DNA of 64,000 nt, from contig JAJKFH010000948.1 in the NCBI GenBank assembly GCA_023333565.1, forward strand, positions 4,910,001 to 4,974,000, written 5' to 3'. Under the pieces are notes generated by a model. It made no database searches and was not told the origin of the DNA. It saw only the letters and a list, made by a program, of their open reading frames with translations. Shown in pieces: positions 36,713 through 49,800 of this stretch (position 1 is its first letter; every line of letters begins with the position of its first letter). The position numbers and the translations under genes are program-made. The DNA comes from Puffinus mauretanicus (lineage: Eukaryota > Chordata > Aves > Procellariiformes > Procellariidae).

Positions 36713-39601
36713 AAATTGGCAATAAATTAAATTATTTTTCCACAAGCTGAGTCTGTTTTGCCCATGATAGTAATTGGTAAGTGATATTCCTATCTTTATC
36801 TTGGCCCATGAGCTTTCTTGTCCTTTTTTCTCCCCCTACCCCAATGAGAAGGGGAATTGAGTGAGCAGCTGGGTGTGCATTTGCCTGTTTGCAAAGGCTG
36901 ACCCATCACAATTATCTATACTGTTTCTGTCTCACCTGCAGTGGGAAAAATGCGGGGGTGGGGGGGAAAGGAAGAAGAAATAAAAGGTAGGCAGTTCTCT
37001 GCTATGAAGGGCTTTTGTTTTAAGAGAGTGAAGGTGAGCTAAAGATGTGACATCCAAAAGAATGATCACCTTAGTCAGTAGACAGTCACAGTGGAAGAGT
37101 GTTTTACGCCGACATTTCAAAACTGAAGTTACAAGCAGGCCTCTTGGGGTGGTAGCCAGGAAGGAAACCTGTTGGCATAGCTATGTAATCACATTAGTTT
37201 AGATATGAAGTCATGTGTTACACTTTCAGTCTGGAATGAGGAAGCTGGTTCTCTTGGCAGATACTCTTAATTCAGAGTCTTCTCCCCATCAGTAGTCTAG
37301 AGGTGACTGGTACCCTACTAGCTCCTTTCTCCTCCAAAGATACCCCTGCAGCCATGCAGTCCTACTAAATGCCACTGTCCTTGCGTCTCCTCCTCCACTG
37401 CTCAGCTACTTCATCCTCTGCCACCTTTAAGGGCCAGGCCTTTCGTTTCTCAAGGACCATTCTAGTTTTATAGGAGCTGGACAGCTACATTGGGCACCAA
37501 AGATACGACAGTTCTCATTAAAAATCTTGAGGGTAAGAAAGAAGCATCTTCCAGGACTTGGTCAAGATCAAGATGGGGAGGACACAGGTTTTCAAGAGTT
37601 AGAAACTCAGGATGACCTACCTTAAGAGCCAGACCTATCACATCTCAGATGTGTTCCAGCTGTCTTTATTTGGTGAGACAGCAAGGAAGACCTTGATCTC
37701 CAAGAGATGTCATTAAGGGTGAGAGAAACACAGCTGAGCACTAGAGCCTGAGAGTCAGGTCTTGAAGATAGCATCTACTTTGTGTCCCAAGGATGGTTCA
37801 GGACGGCTAGATAGAAATTCATGCTGGAATACTGTTCTGAAGGTGGTATTCAAAAACCTGTGTTCTTATGAGCCTTCAAGACAGACTTTTTCCATGGATC
37901 AAGAACAGATATCAGGAGATTTCAGTGAGTCTGTCAGTGAAAAAAGAATTCTAGTGAAGGTCCACAAAGCTGCCAGATGGTCAGGATCCCTTAGAATCAC
38001 TTCAACACACTCTTCCCTTCTCCAAGAAGCTCTGTCAGAGATGCAGCAATCTGCAGGCCAAGCGCACTGTACAAATGACAATACATTTGATGTTCTCTGT
38101 ATAAGAAGAGCACATGACTGATTGCCTCCTTCTGTTACTGAGACATTGACAGTGGCTATTCTCTCTCCAAGCTGGTGCCTCGACAGTGGTGGAAGCTAGA
38201 TCAGACTGCAGAGGCTGGTCCCTTCTCACTACTAAGAGAAGGCTCTGGCTATAATCTGGTCATACGGGGCAATTTCCTGAAGGTTTGTCACTGGTTCTTG
38301 ATGGCAAAAACAAAGAAAGAGCCAAGGGACCTCCAACTCCTGGTGTGTCAGACCTGAGCACAGAAGCAACTGGATGCTCTAAAACGACTGTCACGGACCT
38401 GCTCCACATTTCTGCAAATATCAGGCTTCCTGAGCAGCATATTCTGTGTGGATGCTAATAGGATGAGGCAGGCAAGGTTCCTGGGACAAGTCAGATTGGA
38501 ACATATGTCTGCTAGGACAGCCTGTCAGACAGGTAGAGGACATGGATTGTAGGATATCTGGAGAGGTCAAGTTGCTCCAACTGAAGCATAGAGGGGGCAC
38601 AGCTACTGAGAGTCAGAGCTAAGGCAATGCAGATGCAACTGTCTCAAGCTGCTTAGCTGGCAAAGCTGGATCTGAACTTGGCACTGCTGCTGAAGTAGCA
38701 GTATAGAATTGGCCTACAGTGCTCTAGGGAGCTTCTGCAATTGAACTGAAAGGGAATGGTGTGCGAGATTTGAGCAGATTTTTCTATTTTATGCCTTCTC
38801 TAGAGAATGCTCCATCATCCCTGCCAGAGCTGGTTTATCCCTGTGTTTCATAGCAATATACGAGCAAAGGAAATGCTGCTGATTGCAGCACTTGGCAAGT
38901 AAATTCTAAATACTTCCCAGGGAAGAAAATCCCCAGGTCTTTCTAGGATGTCTTCACTTGCATTTAAAGATGCCCCAAGTTAAGCATGGTGCTACAATAG
39001 TTTCGGGAACAAACTGTAAACAGTTTCAGAGACTGCATCTAGTCTAAGCTTGTTTACCAAATGAAATGTCCTCACTCTTGGTTACAAGTATGAGAAACAT
39101 GTGTGTTTTACATGGGTACACAAACAAATAGATTCTACAGTCCCTAAGAACTTGTCCTTTGTCTGGGACACAGATTTTATTTAATGGACCAAGGGAAAAT
39201 TTTTTGTAGGAATCTTTCTTTCACAGATGGTTTGGCACAGCAAACTGGCACCACAAGGCTGGGGCCCCTGATGCCATCCATCCCCATGAATCCCAGGCAT
39301 CCATGTAGAGCATCCGACTTCCAACACAGTCCCTCTCCCCTTTCCTCCCTGACAACAGGAATCTCAAGGCAGCCTTCTCTCCTGTTTGTTCCTTCCTAGA
39401 TGAAGATAAGACCCAAAGAAAACAGAATTTAGTCTGGGAATTCACTTGGTCCCTTGCAGAAAGTTTTGCTCCAATCCCTTCCCTAGCCTTGCCCTCTTGC
39501 TGCTTTTCATGTGTTTGCAGGAAGGTGCATGCTGCTCCTCTGTGTCCTACAGCCCGGTGTCTGGTCATCTAGGGTGGGGAGGGGGAGATATTCAAGGATC
39601 T
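36713..39601. other. Unique DNA, slightly GC-richer, no gene recognised
   Basis: A G-rich patch lies at 36953-36966. The block from about 37140 to 38760 is more GC-rich than its surroundings and contains a 119-codon frame at 37762-38121. That frame starts at TTG, is not conserved with any family I know, and overlaps antisense frames. It may be a decayed older element, but I could not identify one. Confidence 0.45.
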
Positions 39602-39826
39602 TAACTTTAGGCACCTTAAGGATCCAGAGAAGTTGACTGGGAAATGACCTGAACTCCCTCTATAGTCAGAGAGACATGCTCCCATGGAGAACAATTCAGG
39701 TCACCTTGGTTAGGTTCTTGCTCTGAATTACCCTCTGGAGGAGCCTGTCTATCTCCATTAATTACACAGGGAATCTAGGAAGCCTATCACGCTAATGAAA
39801 GTGCTGAAGTTAGGTGCCTGAAGTTA
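39602..39826. repeat. Inverted-repeat-bounded segment, candidate ancient MITE
   Basis: TAACTTTAGGCACCT at 39602-39616 is the reverse complement of AGGTGCCTGAAGTTA at 39812-39826 with one mismatch in 15. The right arm is itself partly duplicated (GAAGTTAGG twice, 15 bp apart). Repeats with a TTAGGCACCTAA core are known from reptile and bird genomes, which fits a non-autonomous DNA transposon about 225 bp long. No clear target duplication was seen. Confidence 0.4.
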
Positions 39827-42800
39827 GGCACTATGAAAACCTCCCTTCAACCTATGAGCTCCTGGAATCTCATGTTCCACTGCTGTAAATATATAAGGCT
39901 TCTCTTCTTAGGGGAATAAAATCAGGAAGAATTTTCAATCTTTTTCATTACACTTGACTTTAAAACAAAATCGCTAATCAGACTCACTTTTTTTAGAGTG
40001 CACTGCTGAAAGAAAAAGAATGTATAGATTTCCCACACACTCATGCTAATATGCACAATCACTGCTAATAATGAGGGCATCACAGCTTCATTCCTGTCAT
40101 CGCCTTTCATTTTCCCATGTGTCTGAATTCCATAGTTACTCTGACTGTCATATCTATTATTTATTAACACAGAAAGGCATTAAAATGCAATTTCCTCATC
40201 TATTTGTTTCTTTCCTAATTACACACTATTTAATACTCAAAGAAATTCAGCAATGGTCGGCTTGATTTTCCTCAGTTGCATAGATGCATGAGTTTATATT
40301 TAATCATTGTTTTTATTTTTACTTTTTTTTGGTTTTATTTATGTGAACTTTGTGCACTATTTCATTCCACTTTTAATCCATTAGCTGTTTATATCCTCTC
40401 TTTCTTTAGCATGCATTTAATCTCATTATTTATTTTTAGCTTCAATGTTTTGAAAAGAGTTTTCTCTGAAAGGAGAAGCATTACGTGCGACATTTCTTAA
40501 AGTTTCTACAGACTCTCTGATTTAAGTGTATTTGAAATAATTCTGCTTTCTTCCTGATTTAAGTGTTAGAAACCATAACTTCCAAAGAAAGGGTTAGATT
40601 TGTTGTAGAGGTGAATGTAAAACAGACTTTTGGTTCAGTAAAAAAATGTAAAGACTTTGAAATAAGCTTTCCTGGATCAGGGTGAAAAGCTTTTTTTTTA
40701 ATTAAAAAAAAAAATCTGATTACAAACATTAAATGTGAATCATTTAAGGTTAGTCAAAGTGTGTTCTTTGATTTGTCTTTTTCATTATTTTTGGCACATT
40801 AATTTTGAAAATGAAAAATTATCTCAAAGCTAACCACAACAACAAAAAATGAAAAACAGAAATCAAGCAAAAATGTTTATTTTCAAAATGTTAGTGTGCA
40901 GGACTTTCTCAATATTTAAAAATATTTTCCATTGGTGATTTAATTCTATCTACTAGCATGGAAATTGATTACATTTTCTGCAAGATTTTTGTTTCAGTGA
41001 AGTATCATTAGGGCTTTCCATTATCCCTACTTGCTCTTTTTTCAGACAAGTCTGCTTCTCCTGTTTAACATCTGGGAACATATAATGTTTTCATGTGTTA
41101 ATATGTCTGACTCTAAAATTAGATTTACGTGCTAACACATTCATTAGGTCGTTTCCCTAGTGTACTACAGAGAAGGAGGAAGCCTGCTCCAATTTCCAAT
41201 GTTTGCTAGGAGCTTTTGCACTGTTTCTTCAGTGCGAGGCCAGTGTGCTCAGTATTCACGATTCGGCAATCACCTGCTCCATTATGTAGGCTCGTTCTCA
41301 TTTACCACCTAGTTTTCTTGCAAAGGAAACTGAGGACAATGCGTACTTTGATACAGAACAAAGGTGAGGGAGCGCATCCCATGAACCAGGGCTGTGGAAG
41401 GATCTGCCCTAGGTTGAAATGAGAATTTAGTTGTAGATGAGGCCACCAGATGGCACAGAAAAAAAGGTCAGATTGCTCTCAGGCTGCAAAGTGTATTGCA
41501 AAAGAATAAGTGAAGTATGGTGGTGATTTTAATGTTGTTGTGTATCAATTGGCATCACCACCACAGCAGCCTCTGGGATTCATAGCAGAATCTGGACGTC
41601 AGTGTCCTGGTAAAGTGGCTTTCAAAGTTGTAAATAGAATTTTAGACATTAAACCTCTGTACAACGTTTAACTGTGCAAAGCAGTTGAGATGCTGCAGCC
41701 CAGTGCCTTAAATAAAATAAATAAAATAATTTGTAACCCATCCACTTCTGACATATTCACTGAAGTAGCTTTTCGGTAAAAGCATTTGTAAGTATTTCAA
41801 TAAGCTGCATAATTCAGTTCAGTAAGTTGAATACAAAGGATAGGAGCATTTACATTCAAGGTAGTGAGGCTTTCTTTCTCCTCAAACAACTCTATTTTGT
41901 GGCTGGTAAGAAAAAAAAAAAGAAAGAAAAAAAATGCATTTCTAAACTTTCTTCTTCTTCCCATTTTAGTTAGCTAAATCCTGAGAAAGAGAGAAGGAAT
42001 AATTATATCAGGGTCAGGATGGAAAGATGGCATTTGTACTTTCATGTAGTCTTTGCTTCTGACTTCTGTAATAATTTTTGGACTTTTTCCTTTTTTCAGC
42101 AGCAGTCCTTTTTCAATGGCCAGACTGGGGAAAAATCTTCTCTGTTGCCCTGCTCCCATTCTAGCCGAGCTGGGCAAAAATTTTGGAGTTTAAAATGTTA
42201 ATTAAAAAAAAATGCCAATTTCAACAAAAAAATAGATTTTACCTATAGGGAAAAAAAAACGGCTTTGTGATTCTCTTTAAGGCAGAATCTTAAAACATCT
42301 TGTTTGCATTTTCATTTCTTTCTTTTTATTGTTAGTTTAGTATCTGGGGATTCTTATGCTACTTCCTTACTTATATAACAGGTATAATGAAAAGTGACAT
42401 GTGAGAAATACATATTTTTTTCCTTGGGAAAAGGAAGTTGACAGATGATAATATTGTTTGATGTTGCAGGAAAAATTGCTAGTATTCTGGTAAAGCCGCA
42501 AGTGCTAGCACTTTAAAGTGGAACTTTGTCTTCAGAGGTCTCTCTATAATTAACAGAATTGTACCCAGTACATAATGCTAATGCATTAATGTATAAATAG
42601 AAAAATTGCCATGATTTATAGAATTTCAAAAAATTACAGTTTCATCCCTCTCCCTGGTCTTTGGTCTGAAAGATGAGGGACCTCTTTTGCTTTTCTTTGT
42701 CTGAACCGGCTCTTAAGGCTGAAAATGGATCATGTAGCAACCACTCTCATGACTATACAGATACATTTATAATAGGCCTGGCACATCACCTTGATGCCTC

Positions 42801-45800
42801 ATCCATCATCACATTTTTCTCCAGAGATGGTATGTATGAGCCAGTAGCATTTAAAGGACACTGTCTAGGAAAGCTTTGCACAGTATCCCTTGTACTCAGT
42901 GAGATTTGTGACCTTGATTTCAATGGTCTTTGGGTCAGGATGGATCTCTGAGCTTTAGAGTTAGCAGAATAATGTATTTGGGAAACGCAGCCTCTTCCAG
43001 CTCATGGACTGTTTGGGATTTTTGGAATGCAAATTTTATACAAGGCATGTTGTAGCTTAGCGTCAGAATGATATGAGGAATTAGTGAATGAGGGATGTTT
43101 GAGCAGATGCAGGACTGACAGAGATTTTCATTCCTACAAGTGAAATTGTAGACACTTAATGTCATACATAGGCCAAAATATTGGGCATTTTTAATACTAA
43201 AACTGAGTTCTAAGGTGCTAATACTGGGTGGCCTTGCCAGGACTAGTGTAATCATGCTGGGTCATCACCCCACAACTACTGATTTGCATGGAAGTCTTCT
43301 TTTTGTATGACTCCATATGACTAGCTGGATTGGTATGCTGCTGCTATACCAATGCATTGGTTTTTTAATAGAAAAACTGAGATTATTGTGATGTTTCACC
43401 TAGACTTAAAAAAGATGACTATTACAATGGTGTGAGAAGTGCAAAAACAATCAATCTGTTACCATAAATACACAATGAAAACAGATTCTTTATAAGTGTA
43501 GTGTCTCCTTACAAAGGACTGTGGGGTAAAAATATCAGTGTTATTTTGTGTTCTTATTTCTGCCCTCAGAAAGCCCTCTGTCCTCAGTGTTGGGAACTGA
43601 AAACTGGGAGCTTTACATAAGGATCTGAAAATGCAGTTTAGACTCCTATATTCTCAAAATTTTATTTCACAAATCAAACCACATTTTTTTAAGTACAGCA
43701 CAGATAAAATTCCATCAATTAGTGGAAAATTACATTTTTGTTTACTATTTTACAAAAATATGGCATAAATGGGAATTTTTAATAGAGTAAAAAAAAACTT
43801 ATATAGTGTTTATAACAAATTTATTTGTGCAAGATTTGTTTCAAAGAGAGTAAAGAAAACCTATGGATTTTCTGTGACAGAAAAGTCAAAATATCACCAG
43901 TGTCTAAATACCTGATCCTTCAGGAATAATCTCAGGAAAATGAATAAAATGAAATTAAGTAGATGATGAATAGTGTAACTGCAATTGACTTTTATCTGGA
44001 CATTGTTTGAAGAAGATAAACATCTATTGTTGATCAATGAAAAGATCAATTTTACCTTTTTCTGTCATATCTGTTGATCTGAGTCTTAGAAAAAGAAAAA
44101 GAATGTTCTCCATTACATTAAAAAAATCATCCCATTGGAGGATCTGTTGAAGGACATAGGCATAGCAGCCATATGTTCAGATGACTTAAAATGAAGTCAA
44201 CAAGGCCAAATATATTTAAATGGCCTATATTCTGCACTACCATACAACCCACAAAAAGAGGAAATGAGAACACAGTTCATGTAGGATATCTCAATTATTT
44301 TTATAATATAAAGTTTTGGTAGCAGCATAAGTAATATTTTAAGGTATTGAGTAGGAAACCATGGTCTCATTTACATCCAGGAAACATAAGTGAAACAGGT
44401 AAGTGGCAGGAATGCAATAGAGCAAAGAATATAACACTAAGAATCCTTTACGTACATGGTCGCTTTCTCCAGTCCATGGAGACAAATTTCTAGCCACCTT
44501 CATAGTGGCTAGAAATAGTCAATGGAGAATAACATTGGCAAAAATGAAATTTTCTCTCATGAAGGTGGTAGAACCTCATCCAACAGCAGCTATCTTCCAC
44601 ACCCATGATATTGGGGCATGACTAGGAAAGGGACAAGAACACTCTAAGAATATGGAAATCCCAAGGGATAGCTTGGGATTTACTCCTTACTTAAATTTAC
44701 TCCTTACCTGAAAGTTCTGCTGAAGTCTAAAAAGCTGTGTTAATGAAGATCACAAAGAAACAGATACCAGAATACGCCCGAGTGTTGCAGGATCTGTCTT
44801 CTTTCTAATTCAGACTTCAGCAGTGTACAAGTTTTCATTAGCTGTGTAACTAATAATGACAAAATAACTCAATACTGTGAACTTTTCTAAAGGCTGTGGT
44901 GGGATTCATTAAAGCCAGGGGAATGTCTTTTACCCATTACATCTCTGTGATTTGCTGGCTCCATCTATTTTAGACGGCGTTGAAAAGTCTAACAATACAT
45001 ATAAACCAGAACTAATATTGTCTTGGCATTAAAGTTACTGCACAAAGAGTGATCATGATATTTGATGTGTAATTTAGCTTTGGTTTTTCTTCTACAAGGA
45101 TTTCTTTAGCCCCTGGAGGTTCATAATGCTCCAGGAAATGTGTCTTTTCATTTTGTTAAGAAAATGTACTGATGAATGCTCTGATGGAAAATTGTGTGCC
45201 TTGTGTCTTGTTAGCCCCAGGATGTCTTGAAGAAGTTATCTATCTCAATGGGCCTGTACCTGGGAGACAGATATAATTAACAACTGAATATATAAATCAA
45301 CCAATAAGCTCAATACTGTAAAGAATAGCTTAATTTCTTGTGTTGTTTTTTGAGTTTTGTTTTCAAAATGCTAATTTTTATAATTACTTTGAATGATAGC
45401 TTCATGTGTGATATACACGAATACTCTTTTTTTTACTTTTTTTTAATGAGGTTATGGGCCCAATCAAGCTCCCAAGGTATCCGTTCAGAGTGTTGCTTTG
45501 GCAACCTTACCCAGAAAGATCATTTAATAAATGTAATACTATTCAATTAATAATCTATCAGATATATCTACAGCAAACCCAAAGTCATTGCTGTTATCTT
45601 CTTCTTACCTTCTTTGCAGCCATATTCTCTCCATTTTTCTAGCTCAATGCTCCTTTGCAGGTGGGTATGAACTTAATCTGCCCGCACTCTGAACTGGATG
45701 GACACAAATTTGTTCTGAGATGAAAAACACCATTTATAAAGCTCAGGTGTCAGTCAGAGGTGGCTCACCTCTGATCAGTTTACAGTGTGGGCACCTGCCA

Positions 45801-46798
45801 GTTTACATCCGTGTGCAGAAGGACACCTGAACCCCAAATTTATATAACACACCTTTCTTTTTCATTGAAATTATTCCTGAAAGCCCCAGTCTTCCATTTG
45901 AAATTTTTTTACTTTTTTCTTGCCTTCCAGCTATCCCTGTGTGTCTGGCCATGTAAACACTGAGTATACTCTAAGAGAAGCTTGGAAGAACGCTATCACC
46001 TGGAGTAATTCTGCAGAGTCAGGTGAATGGCATTGGCGTACAACTGGTGTGAGGAAAAGGGAACCATATTTTCAGAGAGTATCATAGTATCTTGCAGTTT
46101 ACTTGCAAAATTTTGGCCTAGTTGAGTGAATAATTCTGATAAAGATTAAAATCAGATGTTTTCCATCTAAAATTGGTTATTTTCTCCAACAATCTATTGA
46201 GTTTTCTGTTGCATGTGGTTTTAATCTCAAACCAAGAGACTTCTAGCAGGCCTGTGTGTCATAGCTTATTCAGTGTTCATTCTATGAGACATTCCAGGTG
46301 ATTTTTAAATACCTTATACAACACCCAAAAAAAAAAATTCTTTGTTGCTGTCAAGAATTTCACCCAAGACCTAGAGGAAAAGTTTCAGGGTCATGGGAGG
46401 TTTTAAAATCTCATTTGATGCAGTTCTGAGACCTCATTAGAATACAGAAAAAATGGTATCTGATGAAACATTCATGTGCTAGGAAAAATAATATTTATGT
46501 AGTCTGGAGGATTTAGATCATGACAATGTTTACTGAAACTTATTTGGAAATAAGATAGTTTTATTTATTTGTTAAATTGCTTCTGTCGCTGTTAGGTCCA
46601 AATGTATATAAAGTATTCATCCAACATCATGATGACTAAAGAGACAATTTTTTAAGTATGTTGTGTTATTTTCTTGTGGTCTCATGACCATCTGTTAATT
46701 AGGATATTTCCTAACATAAGAAATAATAATGATAATTAAAATAATAAAGAAAATAATTGGTATATCTTTCCAGGATATAGGAATATGTAATCACAACT
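39827..46798. other. AT-rich unique DNA, no gene recognised
   Basis: Low-complexity spots are a 22 bp palindrome T9AATTA9 at 40691-40712 and an A/G tract at 41909-41935. A 12 bp-stem hairpin lies at 44486-44516, and a 17 bp duplication of ATTTACTCCTTAC at 44678 and 44695. All open frames are under 110 codons without domains. Confidence 0.5.
44486..44516. repeat. Hairpin, 12 bp stem, 7-base loop
   Basis: ATTTCTAGCCAC (44486-44497) and GTGGCTAGAAAT (44505-44516) are exact reverse complements. The stem is too short for a microRNA precursor and there is no T run after it to suggest a terminator. Confidence 0.9.
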
Positions 46799-46875
46799 GT
46801 GGTGTTGAGCTGATGGTTGGACTCGACGATCTTAGAGGTCTTTTCCAACCTTAATGATTCTCTGATTCTCTGATT
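46799..46875 (+). mobile_element. CR1 LINE 3' tail fragment, 77 bp
   Basis: The sequence GATGGTTGGACTCGACGATC at about 46812-46831, then TTTTCCAACC and the tail with GATTCTCT repeated, matches the last 75 bp of the CR1 at 5173, read on plus. It is an extreme 5' truncation. The octamer here is a variant of TTCTATGA, so it is an older or different subfamily. It lies inside an AT-rich patch of AATAAT and ATTATT repeats on both sides. Confidence 0.9.
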
Positions 46876-49800
46876 ATTAATTATTTTTATGATTAATTAT
46901 TATTTGTAATAACAAAATATAACATTGTTAGTTTTTAGAGGTATCTCGTCAGTGACAAAATCTGTGGAAGGAAAAAGCAAAAGGGCGGGATAGAACAAAG
47001 GCAATGAAAATATCACGGTATATATATACCTGACTATTATTCTCAAGTCAGTTTAGTCACAGTTTCTTTTAACAAATTTTGACTAGCTAACTTTTCCTGT
47101 AAGTGACTCAATTAGTTGAATCTCAATGACTAAACACAGAGAAAACTCCAAGGAACTGTCACCTCACTGTGCTAAGAAAAATCACCATGGTCAAATAAAC
47201 GCTTGACACCTAAGAGGAGGCACTCTTGATCTCTCCCTTCCTTTCAGAGAATATAGGAGCAAGTCTCGGGATTTGGCCGTGATCTCATCACACTATAAAC
47301 ATATTTGTTTATTTTAGAAGAAAAAAATTGAGGTTTTTTAACAGCTGAGTCAATGTGCATTCATGTTTCAAATTATTTTAACAGACTTCATATGCCTCTT
47401 CATACAAAAGACAATCTGAGATCCACAGATGAGAAAATGAATGCTATCTACAGTTTGTCCAGAGAATTACTATTATTGAGGAAACAATTTGTGTTTAGTG
47501 AATACATATTTATAGGATAATAGATGTCTCTGGTAAATAATATATGATATGTTAATATAATTAATTTCCACCATTCATTTCTAAATTAGCTAAATATGTA
47601 TTTAACAAACAAACTTCTGAAAAGAGCTTAATCACCCATGGGCAAAAGGAAGATTAAAATTGAAACAACAGGATACATTATGTCTTGTTGTCAAAACAAA
47701 ACAAAATCCAATTTATAATCTTCCTTATTAAAGGAACTGTCATTTTATGCCTGCTTGGAAAGAATGAAAAAATCCTTAGGCTCATGGAATGACAAAGGCC
47801 GAGAATCTGAACCATTATTTTCAAGGAAAATATAAAGAAGATATAAGGAGGAATATGGCTTCTATGTTCAAACCATGAAGTATCTGAGATAAGTGTAAAG
47901 CAGGTACACCTGCCATTAGCTCCTTTTTTTGTGAGGCTATCTGAGCAACTCTGTGTGTAGAACCATGCAGTATAAAGACAGAAATATTAATTACTTTATT
48001 AATGGTTTATCATTAATTCATTAAATTAATTTGTAAAACAAAACATCGATCGTTATACAGAAAGTGAGTCAAACTGCTTTTTTGTAGACCAAGAAACAGA
48101 TTATATTTTTCTGTTTTGACGAGGAAAATCAGTTCACTGAAAGCAAGGATAGATTTCTGTGGGGGCAGGAATCTCTTCTGGGAATATAATATACATTGGT
48201 GAAGATAGCTGGAAGACATACTAAGTCATGCTACATGTATGTGATTTAAATATGATTTTAGGATGGAGAAGTTTGGAATGCAAATTTTATTAAATAAGCA
48301 AAATTAAGACTAGAGAAGAGGAAAGTCTGTAATTTTAAAACATTGATATTTTATTATAGCATTAAGTATTATCTCTTGGTTTGGATTACTTATTCCCCTA
48401 TTTACTGTATTCACTTTGTTATATGGACGAAAGTATTACATGACATGACAGAGCCAAGCACCTTGGTGAAGACAGTTGGAAATGAAAAACAGAAGGCCAG
48501 TTAATACAGTTACTCAAAAAGGCAAAGGACCGGGCTTTCTACAGGCATGTGGATGGAGAAGGAGCAGATGGACGCTAGTTGTAAAAGAGTGGGAGTGAAA
48601 TAGCTCTAGATGAATATACACACTGCTTCAGCCTTCCAAGAATTAATGGTAAGTAAGACAGATGTCTAAGATCAGTGAAAGACGACGGAGTTGGACAACT
48701 AAAGATCAGCAGAGCAATGCAGACAGGGAGCAATGCATTATAAGATCTTTGAAGAAAGAAATGAAACACCCTCCTTTGGAAAAGAACTTCTGCAATACCT
48801 AAAGGTGCTTTAGCCTTTATATTTTTTTATTTTCTTCTACTGTCCTTTCATGGAGTTACAATAGGTTTGAAACGCTTTCTGACAAATGTCCCAAAAAAGC
48901 TACCAACAGTATTGTAAACCAACAGCCAATGTGTCCTGGAGGGCCAAAATAGCAGCTACCCTGTAGTAACTTCCAGCGCCCAGTAATCCCAGTTTAAGCC
49001 AGCGTTCGTTGCTGCTTATGCAGAACGCAATAAACCCAAACATAAACCAGGCCTGCATGTCATCTACTCTTGCTGTCCAATTAATAATCCTAATAAAATG
49101 GATTCCTGTTTATAGAGGCTAGCCATGTTAGCCTACACATTAGTATTCAGGACATTATTCCCCTCAGGCTGAAATATATTGCGTGCAGATGGTGGCCGAA
49201 AGCGTTGCGTGCAGTTTCAGCTCCAGGGTTGGGGATGGTGGCCGTCGCTCTGCCAGGGCTCAAGTAGATTGTCCGGGTGAAACAGACACCACTGTGGAGC
49301 AAAAGCCCTTTACATTTTAAAGCTACTCTGTGGACTTCAGTAATGTTGGAGTAGGATTTAATCTTGTGCTGCCACTCTCTGGGGTGGGGTACATTTCTCC
49401 CTAATGTGCTGGTCAGACTTAAGACGTGGTCAGAGGAAAGCCACTGAGCAAATAATAAATCAGAGATGAATCGTGTTACTGATCTATTTTCTACCAACCT
49501 GGATGAAATATGTGTGTACGCTCCCAGTTTTAAAGAGAGTCAAGTGGCTGATTTCCACTCCTGCTATTCAGGATCTGTGACAACCTCTGTTAGTGACAGA
49601 GGGCTGGTAAAGCCACAGGAACATTTGTGAACATGCCACATCGAGTGATTTTTGACATTCCTGTGATATATTTAGGGAAAAGAAAAATACTTTACATTCT
49701 TTCTTCAAATCCTTCCCTAAAATTCTTCCTACACATCTTCTGGATGCCTAAGAAACACCCAGTACCAGCTGGTGTGGTTGTCGGCACACACTGGACCTTC

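Noticed and set aside
37762..38121. 119-codon frame, considered as a decayed transposon pol gene
   Set aside because: No reverse transcriptase, integrase or RNase H motif could be found in it or its surroundings. The start is TTG.
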